64,000 nucleotides of DNA from Oscillospiraceae bacterium (GTDB taxonomy: Bacteria > Bacillota > Clostridia > Oscillospirales > CAG-272): the NCBI GenBank assembly GCA_003343845.1, contig QAKK01000041.1:1-64000 (forward strand), given 5' to 3'. Of the stretch, positions 52,796-62,643 are shown one piece after another (within the stretch, counting starts at the first letter, position 1; every line of letters starts with the position of its first letter). The notes under the pieces are model-generated. The model saw only the letters and a program-made list of their open reading frames with translations, did not search any database and was not told the origin of the DNA. The translations under genes were made by a program, and so were the position numbers.

Positions 52796-54628
52796 ATGTG
52801 CGGAATCACCGGTTACATCGGTCAGAAGGAAGCAACAGAGATCATCCTGGAGGGGCTGCACGCGCTCGAATACCGCGGTTACGACTCCGCGGGCATCGCT
52901 GTTTTCAAGGACGGCAGCTTTTCCGTCGCCAAAGCAGCGGGCAGAGTGGCTGTGCTGGAAGAGCGGCTTGCCGCGCAGAACTTCTTTGCGGGCGCGCACG
53001 TCGGCATCGGTCACACCCGCTGGGCAACGCACGGCGTTCCCTCGGACATCAACGCGCACCCGCACGGCAACGAGCGGATACAGCTTGTGCACAACGGCAT
53101 CATTGAAAACTATGCGCCCCTGCGCAAACTGCTGCTGGAAAAAGGCTACACATTCACCTCCGAGACCGACACCGAGGTCGCGGCAAAGCTGATCGACCTG
53201 CGCTACCGCGAATGCGGCGATCATCTGAGCGCTCTCTCCGCCGTCATGCGCGAGATGGTCGGCTCCTATGCGATGGCGGTGCTGTTTGCCGACGCGCCCG
53301 ACAGGCTCTACGCCCTCAAAAACGCCGTGCCGCTGATTGTCGGCGTGGGCGAGGGAGAGAACTTCATCGCCTCGGACATCGCGGCGGTGCTGCGGCACAC
53401 GAAAAACTACTATCCGCTCGGCGACCTGCAAATGGCGGTCGTCACGGCGCACAGCATCGAAATTATGGACATCGACAAGCGCCCGCTGCACCCCGAGATG
53501 ATGACTGCCGACTGGTCGGTCGAGGCGGCGGAGCGCGGCGGCTATCCGCACTTCATGATCAAGGAGATCAACGAGGAGCCCGCCGCCGTCGAAAAGACAC
53601 TGCACCCGCGCATCGCAGGGATGCTGCCCGACTTTGAGGGGGAGCACCTCTCGGACGAGCGGCTGCGCCGCGCAAAGAGCGTCACCTTTGTCGCCTGCGG
53701 CACGGCGATGCATGCCGGGCTCGTCGGCAAGGCGGCGATCGAACGCCTCTGCCGCATCCCGGTCAAGGTGGAGATCGCGTCCGAGTTCCGCTACAACGAC
53801 CCGATCCTTACGCCCGACGATCTCGTCATCATCATCTCCCAGTCCGGCGAGACCGCCGACTCATTGGCGGCGCTCCGCCTGGCAAAATCGCGCGGCGCCT
53901 ATACGCTCGGCATTGTCAATGTCATCGGGTCGTCCATCGCGCGTGAGGCGGACAATGTGATCTACACCTGGGCAGGTCCCGAGATCTCGGTTGCCTCCAC
54001 CAAGGCATACACCGTGCAGATCTCGCTGATCTTCCTGCTCTCCATCCGCATGGCGCTGCTCTGCGGCAGGCTCAACGAGGCGGAGGCACGCGCCTACACC
54101 GAAAAGCTCTACTGCGATATGCCCCGCGTGATCGAGGAGACCCTCAAAACCGAGGACGCGATCAAAGCGGCGGCTGCCGACTTTGCAAACTACGAAGACC
54201 TTTTCTTCATCGGGCGCGGCATCGACTACTTCCTCTCGATGGAGGGCTCGCTCAAGTTGAAAGAGATCTCCTACATCCACAGCGAGGCATATGCCGCAGG
54301 CGAACTCAAGCACGGCACGATCTCGCTGATCACCGACAAAATGCCGGTCATCGCGCTCGCGACCGACGAGGCGCTCTATGAAAAGATGATCAGCAACATC
54401 CGCGAGGTCAAGGCGCGCGGCGCCAAGGTACTGCTCATCACGCGCCGCGACGCCGAGCATGCCGTAGACGAGGCGGAACGTGTGCTCTACATCCCGGACT
54501 GCGATCCGCTGTTTGCGGCGATCCCGCTTGCCACCGTGCTTCAGCTGCTTGCCTACCATGTGGCGGCGGCACGCGGCTGCGACATTGACAAACCCCGCAA
54601 CCTTGCCAAGAGCGTGACCGTAGAATAA
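52796..54628 (+). CDS. glmS: Glutamine-fructose-6-phosphate aminotransferase
   Basis: This 610-residue enzyme makes GlcN-6-P, the first step to UDP-GlcNAc. The N-terminal glutaminase nucleophile is Cys2 (MCGITGYIG), with EYRGYDSAGIAVF and IGHTRWATHGVPSDINAHPH. Two SIS isomerase domains follow (SQSGETADSLAAL and the RGIDYFLSMEGSLKLKEISY segment), and the C-terminus is NLAKSVTVE. The start at 52796 is required so that Cys2 becomes residue 1 after Met removal; the frame opens 17 codons earlier. It is controlled by the ribozyme at 52577-52726. Confidence 0.98.
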   Translation: MCGITGYIGQKEATEIILEGLHALEYRGYDSAGIAVFKDGSFSVAKAAGRVAVLEERLAAQNFFAGAHVGIGHTRWATHGVPSDINAHPHGNERIQLVHNGIIENYAPLRKLLLEKGYTFTSETDTEVAAKLIDLRYRECGDHLSALSAVMREMVGSYAMAVLFADAPDRLYALKNAVPLIVGVGEGENFIASDIAAVLRHTKNYYPLGDLQMAVVTAHSIEIMDIDKRPLHPEMMTADWSVEAAERGGYPHFMIKEINEEPAAVEKTLHPRIAGMLPDFEGEHLSDERLRRAKSVTFVACGTAMHAGLVGKAAIERLCRIPVKVEIASEFRYNDPILTPDDLVIIISQSGETADSLAALRLAKSRGAYTLGIVNVIGSSIAREADNVIYTWAGPEISVASTKAYTVQISLIFLLSIRMALLCGRLNEAEARAYTEKLYCDMPRVIEETLKTEDAIKAAAADFANYEDLFFIGRGIDYFLSMEGSLKLKEISYIHSEAYAAGELKHGTISLITDKMPVIALATDEALYEKMISNIREVKARGAKVLLITRRDAEHAVDEAERVLYIPDCDPLFAAIPLATVLQLLAYHVAAARGCDIDKPRNLAKSVTVE

Positions 54629-54682
54629 CCGTTAGCAAAAGAAAATCAAACAACCCCGAAAAAAAGAGAAAGAGAAAATCAA

Positions 54683-56920
54683 ATGAAAAAACGCGCACAA
54701 AACCTTCTGACCCTCATCCTCGTATTGTCACTTTGCCTTTCCTGTATGCTCATGCCGCACGCGGCGGACGCAGCAGCGTCGGTCACCGTCCATTCACAGA
54801 GCGAATTGACCAACGCATTTTCCACGCTTGCCGCATCGGGCGGAACAATCACGCTCGGCGCGGATATCACGCTTGACGGCGCAGTTTCGCTGCCCGTCGT
54901 GAAAAAAGCGGTCACCCTGAACGGCGACGGGCACACGCTCACGCTCAGCGGTGATCTCGCGCTGAACGGCGACACCGAGATGCAGAACATCACGATCTGC
55001 AACGACGGCGATTCCCGTCTGATTTCCTGCGGCGGCCATACCGTCCGTTTTGACGCGACGGTCAGCTGCACGGCGACCGATCTGTTCTACCCCACGATTG
55101 CCGGCGGCAACGCAGATTCAACCGCGTATTCGGGCGGTGAACTGACGATCGGCGGCGGTACCTGGCAGCGCGTCCTCAGCGGCAACGCCGGAACCGGCGC
55201 TTCCGCACAGTCGGGCAAAGTCAGCATCACCGGCGGCAGCTTTGAAGAAGCCGTTCAGGTCGGCGGCGCAGGTCAGATGGCGTCCGGCTCGAAGATCACG
55301 ATGCACATCACCGACGGCAGCTTCAAGGACGGCATCGTCTTCTTCTCCACGAAAGAGACCGCAACCGCCAATCTCTCGCTTCTGGTCTCCGGCGGCAACT
55401 TTGCGGGCAAAATCCGCGTTTCCGACGAGGCAGGCACGCTGAACGGCAGCTGCAACCTCCGCATGGTCGGCGGCGAATTCTCCAACTGCACCGGCATTGA
55501 AGGCTGGACCGGGAACGGTAACCTCAAGGCGAACCTGAACGTCAGCCACGCACTTTCCGAGTCCATGTTCACCCTCTACGCCGACGATACGCTGGACACC
55601 ACGCTCCTGCGTACCGGCGTTGCCGATCCCTGCCTGGTCTATGTCAACGGCTTCTATTATCTGACGATGACCGGCTCCAAGAACATCGCGCTCCTCAAGG
55701 CGGATCGTCTCTCGAAGCTCAGCCAGCTCACGCTCGGCTCAAACATTGCTTATCGGTCCGCCTCGGATGCAACCGCGGTCCAGACCTTCGGCTATGATGA
55801 TCTGAGCGGTACTTGGTCGCCCGAGCTGCACTATTTCTCCGAGGACGACTTCCCCGGGCAGAGCGGCTGGTATATGTACCTCGCCCTGCGCAATAACAGC
55901 GGCGACTCCTCCGAGATCCGCATGGTCACGCTCCGCTCCGCCAACAGCAATGCACCCGAAAGTCCCTTCGTCAACCCCAAGACCCAAGTCATCAACAACT
56001 CGCAGCCGATTCTGGACAAGGACGGCGAAATCATCGCCGAATGGGGCTGCGGCATGAGCATTCTCCGCATTGAAGAAGGCGAATACAAGGGCATCTATGC
56101 CATGTGGGTCGCCGAGGAGAACCGCGGCACAATCGACTTTGCGCAGAAGATCATGATTGCAAAGATGAAGAGCCCGTGGGAACTCGCCTCCGAGCCCACC
56201 GCGATCCTGCACCCGACGCAGCGCTGGGAGAAGTTCGGTTCCGGCAAATCCGGCAGTAAGTATTACCCTGCCGTTGTTGAAGGCGCAACCGCGCTCTACG
56301 GCAAGGACGGTCAGGTCTATGTCATTTACTGCGGCAGCGGCTACTGGACGAAGTACGGTCTCGGACAGATCACCTGGAACGGCGGCGACCCGCAGGACAT
56401 CAATTCCTGGGTCAAGTATGAGGACAACCCGGTTTTCGGCGCCAATGACAAAGACGGCAAACACTATCTCGGCGTCTATATGCAGGGCGCCGGTCACGCA
56501 TTCTTCGTCAAGGATGCCAAGCAGAACCTCTTCGCCGTATACCATGCCTACCCGACGCAGGGGGCAAGCGGCGCCGGCAAAGCAAAGGCACGCAACGCTT
56601 ACATTGAGCCCTGCATGATCGACTACACCGTGTCCAACGGCGTCAACATGGGCGTTCTCACCTTTACCAATGGTAAGAAACCCGCGCCGGTCGACACCGA
56701 GGTCTCCTTTACGATCGAGTCGTCGCAGTTTGCCTTCACCGACCTGATCGGCGAGGACGGACTGAATACCGCCTACTTCTCTTATAACGCCGCCTATGAC
56801 TATAACGGCGACGGCAGCTGCAATATCGTTGATGTGCTGATCCTGCTGCGCAACATGCTGTTCGGCAAAGGCGGCACGCTTTCCGACGTGATGGACCTGC
56901 TGCGCTTCATCACCGGCTGA
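54683..56920 (+). CDS. Secreted GH43-like enzyme with beta-helix and dockerin, A
   Basis: This 745-residue protein has a signal peptide (1-34), a beta-helix-like N-terminal domain with repeated GGSF/GGNF turns (about 35-295), and a GH43-like five-bladed catalytic domain (about 300-680). GH43 landmarks are TGVADPCLVYVNGFYYLTMT (base Asp), TWSPELHYFSEDD, CGMSILRIEEGEYKGIYAMW and VVEGATALYGKDGQVY (acid Glu). The C-terminus is a degenerate dockerin (about 695-745): YDYNGDGSCNIVDVLILLRN then GTLSDVMDLLRFITG, in which the second calcium loop is missing. Substrate is unknown. It is paralogous to the next two genes. Confidence 0.85.
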   Translation: MKKRAQNLLTLILVLSLCLSCMLMPHAADAAASVTVHSQSELTNAFSTLAASGGTITLGADITLDGAVSLPVVKKAVTLNGDGHTLTLSGDLALNGDTEMQNITICNDGDSRLISCGGHTVRFDATVSCTATDLFYPTIAGGNADSTAYSGGELTIGGGTWQRVLSGNAGTGASAQSGKVSITGGSFEEAVQVGGAGQMASGSKITMHITDGSFKDGIVFFSTKETATANLSLLVSGGNFAGKIRVSDEAGTLNGSCNLRMVGGEFSNCTGIEGWTGNGNLKANLNVSHALSESMFTLYADDTLDTTLLRTGVADPCLVYVNGFYYLTMTGSKNIALLKADRLSKLSQLTLGSNIAYRSASDATAVQTFGYDDLSGTWSPELHYFSEDDFPGQSGWYMYLALRNNSGDSSEIRMVTLRSANSNAPESPFVNPKTQVINNSQPILDKDGEIIAEWGCGMSILRIEEGEYKGIYAMWVAEENRGTIDFAQKIMIAKMKSPWELASEPTAILHPTQRWEKFGSGKSGSKYYPAVVEGATALYGKDGQVYVIYCGSGYWTKYGLGQITWNGGDPQDINSWVKYEDNPVFGANDKDGKHYLGVYMQGAGHAFFVKDAKQNLFAVYHAYPTQGASGAGKAKARNAYIEPCMIDYTVSNGVNMGVLTFTNGKKPAPVDTEVSFTIESSQFAFTDLIGEDGLNTAYFSYNAAYDYNGDGSCNIVDVLILLRNMLFGKGGTLSDVMDLLRFITG

Positions 56921-57056
56921 CCGAAATACAGTCACAATCAGAAGACCGACCTGCAGATACCGTATCCTTTCTGCGTCTTACCGAAGGCGTGATCACCGAA
57001 TAAAAGCAGAATAAAACAGGCAGAATCATTCAAACCGAATTTATGAGGAGAAAAAC

Positions 57057-60000
57057 ATGAAACAGGTCAGAAAAATCCTTCCTGCTCTCGCGATTCTCGC
57101 ATTTCTCTGCGTCTTCTGCACGCTGCTCACCGCCGCAGCGGACACCATCACCGTCTCATCGGAGACCGATCTGCAAAATGCAGTCACAACGCTTGCCAAA
57201 ACCGGCGGCACGATCCGTTTTGCGGGCGACATCTCTACATCCGGCGCCGTAACGCTGCCCGTAAACAGAGCCCGCATCACGATCGACGGCGGCGGATATA
57301 CGCTCGGTATGCACGGCAGTCTGACGCTGAACGGCGACATGGACTTTACAAACATCCTCTTCTACAACGAAAGAAACACCTGGACCACCGGAGATTACAT
57401 CTCTGTTTTCTGCGGCGGGCATGATGTGCACTTTTGGGACACGGTCGCCTGCAGCAAAGCCGGGCTGGCTTATCCCAGCATCATGACGGGCTACGCCGGC
57501 AACGCCGCTTTCACGGGCGGCAGCCTGACCATCGACGGCGGTACCTGGCAGCGCGTGCGCGGCGGCAACGCCGGCACCGGCGCTGTCCTGCAAATCGGCA
57601 GTGTCGTCATAAACGGAGGCAGCATCACCGAATTTCTGCAGATCTGCGGTGCAGGCGCATGCGCGCCCGGCTCCCGGTTTGACGTCACGGTAAACGGCGG
57701 CAGCATCAGGAACATCCGCTTCTTCTCGACATCCGCCATGGCAGATGCCGATACGGTACTGACGGTCAACGGCGGCGAGGTCGCCGGCAGGATCCTCCTG
57801 TCGACAAATCAAAGCGGTATTCTGAACGGGGATTGCACGATCCGCCTGCTCCACGGTGATTTTTCCGGGCTCACGGGCATTTACGACCACGCAGGCGGTG
57901 GCAGCCTCAAAGCAAGCCTTCTTCTCTCCCCGTCGCTCGCCGAGGTCACGGAAAACCGCGTCACCGATACGCTTTCCGGCACGCTGCTCCGCACAGGCGT
58001 AGCAGACCCCTGCCTCCTCTACACCGGCGGTCTCTACTACCTCACCATGACCGGCTCCTCCAACATCGCGCTGATCCGGTCCTCAACGCTTGAAGGTCTT
58101 GCCAATCAGACGCTCGGCGACAACCTGGTCTACCGCGGCGCGCAGGACACGACGGCGATAAATACCTTCGGCTACACCACGCTCAGCGGCACCTGGTCGC
58201 CCGAGCTGCATTGCTTCTCCGCCGACGACTTCGGCGCTGACTACGCCGGATGGTATATGTTCCTTGCCCTGCGCAAGCAGGGGAATGACTCCTCCAACAT
58301 CCGTATGGTCGCACTGAAATCCTCTGGCTCCGACACCCCGGGCGGTCCCTATGTCCATCCCATCGACGGCACGCAATACAAGTCGCAGCCAATCCTCGAC
58401 AAGGATGGCAACATCATCACCGAGTGGGGCTGCGGCATGAGCATTCTCCGCATTGAGAGCGGGGAATACAAGGGCATCTATGCCATGTGGGTCGCCGAGG
58501 AGAACCGCGGCACGGCAGACTTCTTTCAGAAGATCATGATCGCCAGACTGAAGTCCCCGTGGCAGCTTGCAAGTGAGCCGACCGTCATCCTCACCCCCAC
58601 GCAGTATTGGGAGACCATCGGTTCCGGTTACAACGGGACGAAATACTACCCCGCCGTCGTCGAGGGCGCAACCGCGCTCTACGGCAAGGACGGGCAGGTC
58701 TATATCATTTACTGCGGCAGCGGCTACTGGACGAATTACGGGCTCGGACAGATCACCTGGAACGGCGGCGACCCGCAGTCTGCCTCCTCCTGGGTCAAAT
58801 ATACGGATAACCCGATCTTCGGCGCCAATGACAAAAACGGCAGGCACTATACCGGCGTCATGATGCAGGGCGCGGGACACGCCTTCTTCCTGCACGATGC
58901 GGAGGACAGGCTCTACGCCGTCTATCATGCATATCCGTCCGCCGCAAACGGTTCGGGCAAGGCGTCCGCCCGCAATGCCTACATCGAACCCTGCACCATT
59001 GACTATTCCCTGTACAACGGCACAAACTACGGTGTGCTGACCTTCGGAAACGGCAAAAAGCCCGCCGATACCTCAACCCAGGTCAGCTTCACCACGTATC
59101 TGTCCCATGCCTCTCTGTTCGACCGGCTGGATGTCTCTCTTCTGGCGGACATCACGCTCGCTGACACGGCAGAGCTCACCGCCGAGGTTAAAAACGGCAG
59201 TGTCGCGCTGAACGTCACCTACAACACCGATGCAACTGGCTGCGAGATCCGCCGGAAAGCCGAAGACGGCACATTTACCCTGCTTGCAAAGCTGACCGAC
59301 GGCGAAACGCGCTATACCGACAAGACCGTCAAGTGCAATATCGAATACACCTATATCGCCGTTTCCTATGTCGATTACGGCGGCACGCGCTACTACGGCA
59401 CGCCGTCCGACACGGCGACCGCGTCGGTCCGGCTGGAGCCGCCGACGCTGAAGGTGAGGGTATCCGCTGACTCCGGCACAGCGTTTCTGACGATCTCTCA
59501 CCCAAGTGCAGCGAGCATTGACTACTACTGCATTTACAAATACGATGCAGCGGCAGGCGCCGGAACAAAGACGCTGCTTGCCAAGATCAAGGCAAACTAC
59601 AATTCGTTGGCGGATCAGGCGATCGAGTATGCGCACACCTACGTCTATCTGGTGACTGCCCTCCAGGGCAGCTCCGAGAGTGCACCGAGTGCGGAAGTGT
59701 CTGTCTACATTCCGACGCCGCGTATGACGTTCACCGCCGCTACGGCAGTCGGCGGCGGCATTCTGCTGACGGTCACCGACCGCGAAAATGCCGACTCCTA
59801 CGAGTTCAAGCGCTCTGACGCAAGCGGCAGCACAACGGTGCTGGCAAACACAAAGGACACAACCTTCCTCGACACCGATGTCGTGCCGGGAACACGCTAT
59901 TCCTACACTGTCACGGCATATGAAGACGGCGCACCCGCTTCCAGGATTACCGCCAACTGCACCGCGGCGGCACCGAAGGCATCGCTGAGCATTACGGAAA

Positions 60001-60356
60001 AGGTCGGCACCGTCAATATCCGCATTCCCGCAGTTTCGGGCGCGGTATCCTTTGCGCTTTACCGGGACGGCGCACTCTTGCTGAGCGGCAAGCCGGGCGC
60101 CTCATCGCAATTTCCGAATCCGTGGGGCGACGGCAAATTTGTCTTCCGCCTGGATGTCCTCGACAAGGACGGCAACGTCTTTGACAGCGTAACGCAGACC
60201 CTGCGCATCGGCGCGCCCTATGACGAAGCCTACGACAAAAACGGGGACGGCGTCTGCGACATCAGGGATGTCCTGCTGCTTCTGCAAAGCGTGCTGAACG
60301 GCAACGGCGGCACGCTCGCCGACGTGGTGAAGCTGTTGCGCTTCATTGCAGACTGA
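57057..60356 (+). CDS. Secreted GH43-like enzyme with beta-helix, Fn3-like domains and dockerin, B
   Basis: This 1099-residue protein has a signal peptide (1-26), a beta-helix-like domain (about 30-300), a GH43-like domain (about 305-690) nearly the same as in protein A (TGVADPCLLYTGGLYYLTMTG, TWSPELHCFSADD, CGMSILRIESGEYKGIYAMW, VVEGATALYGKDGQVY) and three or four Ig/Fn3-like repeats (about 715-1040). It ends in a degenerate dockerin, YDKNGDGVCDIRDVLLLLQ then GGTLADVVKLLRFIAD. The GGAGAAAAAC ribosome binding site is good. It follows gene A after 136 bases, which contain no clear promoter. Confidence 0.85.
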   Translation: MKQVRKILPALAILAFLCVFCTLLTAAADTITVSSETDLQNAVTTLAKTGGTIRFAGDISTSGAVTLPVNRARITIDGGGYTLGMHGSLTLNGDMDFTNILFYNERNTWTTGDYISVFCGGHDVHFWDTVACSKAGLAYPSIMTGYAGNAAFTGGSLTIDGGTWQRVRGGNAGTGAVLQIGSVVINGGSITEFLQICGAGACAPGSRFDVTVNGGSIRNIRFFSTSAMADADTVLTVNGGEVAGRILLSTNQSGILNGDCTIRLLHGDFSGLTGIYDHAGGGSLKASLLLSPSLAEVTENRVTDTLSGTLLRTGVADPCLLYTGGLYYLTMTGSSNIALIRSSTLEGLANQTLGDNLVYRGAQDTTAINTFGYTTLSGTWSPELHCFSADDFGADYAGWYMFLALRKQGNDSSNIRMVALKSSGSDTPGGPYVHPIDGTQYKSQPILDKDGNIITEWGCGMSILRIESGEYKGIYAMWVAEENRGTADFFQKIMIARLKSPWQLASEPTVILTPTQYWETIGSGYNGTKYYPAVVEGATALYGKDGQVYIIYCGSGYWTNYGLGQITWNGGDPQSASSWVKYTDNPIFGANDKNGRHYTGVMMQGAGHAFFLHDAEDRLYAVYHAYPSAANGSGKASARNAYIEPCTIDYSLYNGTNYGVLTFGNGKKPADTSTQVSFTTYLSHASLFDRLDVSLLADITLADTAELTAEVKNGSVALNVTYNTDATGCEIRRKAEDGTFTLLAKLTDGETRYTDKTVKCNIEYTYIAVSYVDYGGTRYYGTPSDTATASVRLEPPTLKVRVSADSGTAFLTISHPSAASIDYYCIYKYDAAAGAGTKTLLAKIKANYNSLADQAIEYAHTYVYLVTALQGSSESAPSAEVSVYIPTPRMTFTAATAVGGGILLTVTDRENADSYEFKRSDASGSTTVLANTKDTTFLDTDVVPGTRYSYTVTAYEDGAPASRITANCTAAAPKASLSITEKVGTVNIRIPAVSGAVSFALYRDGALLLSGKPGASSQFPNPWGDGKFVFRLDVLDKDGNVFDSVTQTLRIGAPYDEAYDKNGDGVCDIRDVLLLLQSVLNGNGGTLADVVKLLRFIAD

Positions 60357-60380
60357 CCAAAATACAATCAGGAGACTGAC

Positions 60381-61415
60381 ATGCAAACCATATCCTTTCA
60401 CAACCCGATCTGCCAGGGGGCAGACCCCTGGATGTTCCCGTTTGAGAGCAAGTTCTGCCTCTGCTGCACGGCAAGCCGCAGCATCGTTCTCTGGCGCGCC
60501 GCCGACCCGACAAAGATTCACGACGAGGAGAGCATCGTCGCCTTTGAGCCCGAAGAGGGTCACGAATGGTCGCATGACCTCTGGTCGCCCGAGATCCACT
60601 ATTTTGCCCCCGAGGACTTCGGCGAGGCGCATGCGGGCTGGTATCTCTTCATTGCCTGCGACGACGGGCAGAACGTCAACCACCGCATGTACGTGCTGAA
60701 AAGCGAAGACCCGCATTCCCCGTTCGCGCACTACGCAAACCCGGTCACCGGCGTGCGGAACGTCCCCGAGAAATTCGCATCCCCCGTTGACCCCGACTTT
60801 AACACCGCATGGTGCTGCGGGCAGACGATTCTGCGCGCCCGTGGCAACGTCTACGCCATGTGGGTGGACGAGGTCGGCAGACAAACCGAGAACTTTCACC
60901 AGCGCGTCCGCCTCGCCAAGCTCACAAACCCCTACACCGCAGAGACGGCGCACGTCATCATCCGCCCCACCGAGGACTGGGAGATGCACGGCTTCGGCAT
61001 GGGCAAGGACGGCAAGATCCGCCCGCGCGTGGTCGAGGGCGGCACCGCGATCTACGGTGACGACGGCGAAGTCTACCTCACCTATTCGGGCAGCGGATAC
61101 TGGACGCCCTACTACGCGCTCGGGCAGCTGACACTTCAGGGCGACCCCGAAAAGATCGAGGACTGGAAGAAGGAAAAGACGCCGATCTTCTCAATGTCGG
61201 ACAAGGTGTTCGGCTGCGGGCACGCCTCCTTCTTTAAGGACGCGGCAGGCGACCGTTTCATCTGCTACCACGCTTACCTCTCGCGCGAAAAGGGCGCCAA
61301 GCGCCATGTCTTCCTCGAACGCTACCGCATCGAAGACGGCAAGATCATCATCGGCAACGGCAGCGGCAAACCCGCCAATTATACTGTGGCCACCGAGACG
61401 ATCACGATATTCTGA
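60381..61415 (+). CDS. Cytoplasmic GH43-like glycosidase, C
   Basis: This 344-residue protein has no signal peptide and begins directly with the catalytic domain. Landmarks parallel proteins A and B: FHNPICQGADPWMFPFE (base Asp), EWSHDLWSPEIHYFAPEDFG, CGQTILRARGNVYAMWVDEVG, VVEGGTAIYGDDGEVYLTYS (acid Glu) and GCGHASFFKDAAGDRFICYH. It lies 24 bases after gene B and ends at a terminator, so A, B and C may form one operon. An intracellular form would act on imported oligosaccharides. Confidence 0.88.
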   Translation: MQTISFHNPICQGADPWMFPFESKFCLCCTASRSIVLWRAADPTKIHDEESIVAFEPEEGHEWSHDLWSPEIHYFAPEDFGEAHAGWYLFIACDDGQNVNHRMYVLKSEDPHSPFAHYANPVTGVRNVPEKFASPVDPDFNTAWCCGQTILRARGNVYAMWVDEVGRQTENFHQRVRLAKLTNPYTAETAHVIIRPTEDWEMHGFGMGKDGKIRPRVVEGGTAIYGDDGEVYLTYSGSGYWTPYYALGQLTLQGDPEKIEDWKKEKTPIFSMSDKVFGCGHASFFKDAAGDRFICYHAYLSREKGAKRHVFLERYRIEDGKIIIGNGSGKPANYTVATETITIF

Positions 61416-61420
61416 GCAGC

Positions 61421-61458
61421 AAAAAACCACGGACGTCTTTATTGTCCGTGGTTTTTTT
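61421..61458. terminator. Bidirectional terminator between GH43 gene C and the Nim-like gene
   Basis: AAACCACGGAC (61424-61434) pairs with GTCCGTGGTTT (61444-61454), with As before and Ts after. It ends the GH43 cluster and the convergent minus-strand gene, whose stop is at 61457. Confidence 0.93.
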
Positions 61459-61939
61459 ACTGATTTTCCTTGCAGGAGAGCGTCGATGCCTCAATCGAAA
61501 AGACCGTGACGCGGTCCAGCGCCGCGTCCGGAAAGGCATAGTCGCCCTCTCCTGCGGTGTGCCGCATCAGCAGCGCAAGCCCGTGCCGCTTTTCCGCGCG
61601 GTCGGCGGCAAAGTGCACATGCCCCGTGCCAATCACGCTCCGATACGCGGCGGTATAGCTGCACGCCGCTTCGCCCGGAATCATCCGGTAACCGCCGTCC
61701 AGCTCAAAGCCGACCGTCTCGCCGCGCACGGCAGCCAGACGCAGAAGGCGATATTTGCGTCCCTCGCCCGCACTGTGAAACCAAAAGATCCGCTTGCCAT
61801 CCTCCACCTCCGTGCCGAAATTCATCGGCACGATGTAGACCCCGCCCGCATCGGCAAGCCCGATGCGGCAGACCTTGCAATCCTCGATGACCGCTGCGAT
61901 GCGCGTTTCGTCGGTCACTACCCGTTCCGCCCGGCGCAT
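61457..61939 (-). CDS. Pyridoxamine 5'-phosphate oxidase-like flavoprotein (Nim-like)
   Basis: This 160-residue protein has the split-barrel fold of FMN-binding PNPOx-like proteins, of which the nitroimidazole-reductase NimA group is the closest. Family segments are MRRAERVVTDETRIAAVIED, CRIGLADAGGVYIVPMNFG, WFHSAGEGRKYRLLR and the ending YAFPDAALDRVTVFSIEA. Nim-like proteins are common in anaerobes and are mostly not resistance proteins, so the label says fold only. It lies 2 bases after mtnN. Confidence 0.83.
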   Translation of the reverse strand: MRRAERVVTDETRIAAVIEDCKVCRIGLADAGGVYIVPMNFGTEVEDGKRIFWFHSAGEGRKYRLLRLAAVRGETVGFELDGGYRMIPGEAACSYTAAYRSVIGTGHVHFAADRAEKRHGLALLMRHTAGEGDYAFPDAALDRVTVFSIEASTLSCKENQ

Positions 61940-61941
61940 CG

Positions 61942-62631
61942 TCAGCCCTCCGCCGCGAGAAACGCGTCGAGAATCGCGTGCGACTTTGCCGCCGCCATCG
62001 CGAGAAACTCCGGATACTCCATCGTCACATCGCCCGAGGCGCTGTCCGATATGGCGCGCATCACGGCAAAGGGCGTGCGGTTGACGTAGGCGACCTGCGC
62101 CACGGCAGCGCCCTCCATCTCGCAGGCAATCGCCGAGAAGGTGTCGGCGATGAACCGCTTGCGCGCGCCGTCGGCAAGGAACTGGTCGCCCGAGGCGATC
62201 GTGCCGCAGAGCGTCCTTGCGCCGACCTTGTCGGCAGCGGCGCAGAGGCGCGCGACCGCGTCCTTGTCCGCCTCAAAATAGATCTTATTGATGCCGGAGA
62301 TAAGCCCCACGGGATCGCCGACGGCGCTGGTGTCCATATCGTGCTGCACAAGCGAGGTTGCCACCGCGATGTCGCCGATGGACAGCGCGGGCGTGAGCGT
62401 GCCGCCGACGCCGCTGTTGAGCACAAGCGACGGGGTATAGCGCAGGATCATCACCTCGGTGCAGATGGCGGCAAAGACCTTGCCGACGCCGCTGACCGCC
62501 ATGACAACTTCCTTTCCGTGTAAGACACCGCGTGTAAACTCGATGCCGCTGACCGTCTCGCAGACGGGGGACGTCAGCGTCTCGCGGATCGCGTCCGCCT
62601 CGATCTTCATGGCGCAGATAATGCCGATCAT
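61942..62631 (-). CDS. mtnN: 5'-methylthioadenosine/S-adenosylhomocysteine nucleosidase
   Basis: This 229-residue enzyme removes adenine from methylthioadenosine and SAH, recycling methionine and relieving SAM enzymes of product inhibition. Marks are MIGIICAMKIEADAIRETL, VSGVGKVFAAICTEVMI, LNSGVGGTLTPALSIGDIAV, the purine-binding CEMEGAAVAQVAYVNRTPF and the catalytic Asp in AISDSASGD. It is in a gene string with the ABC transporter upstream and the Nim-like gene downstream. Confidence 0.96.
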   Translation of the reverse strand: MIGIICAMKIEADAIRETLTSPVCETVSGIEFTRGVLHGKEVVMAVSGVGKVFAAICTEVMILRYTPSLVLNSGVGGTLTPALSIGDIAVATSLVQHDMDTSAVGDPVGLISGINKIYFEADKDAVARLCAAADKVGARTLCGTIASGDQFLADGARKRFIADTFSAIACEMEGAAVAQVAYVNRTPFAVMRAISDSASGDVTMEYPEFLAMAAAKSHAILDAFLAAEG

Positions 62632-62643
62632 GTTCTTCCTCCG

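Noticed and set aside
54683..61415. Canonical cellulosome cluster
   Set aside because: Dockerin-like tails are present on two proteins, but they lack the second calcium loop and no cohesin or scaffoldin gene is in the window.
61457..61939. Nitroimidazole resistance gene
   Set aside because: The fold is Nim/PNPOx-like, but this family is broad and the sequence alone does not support resistance.
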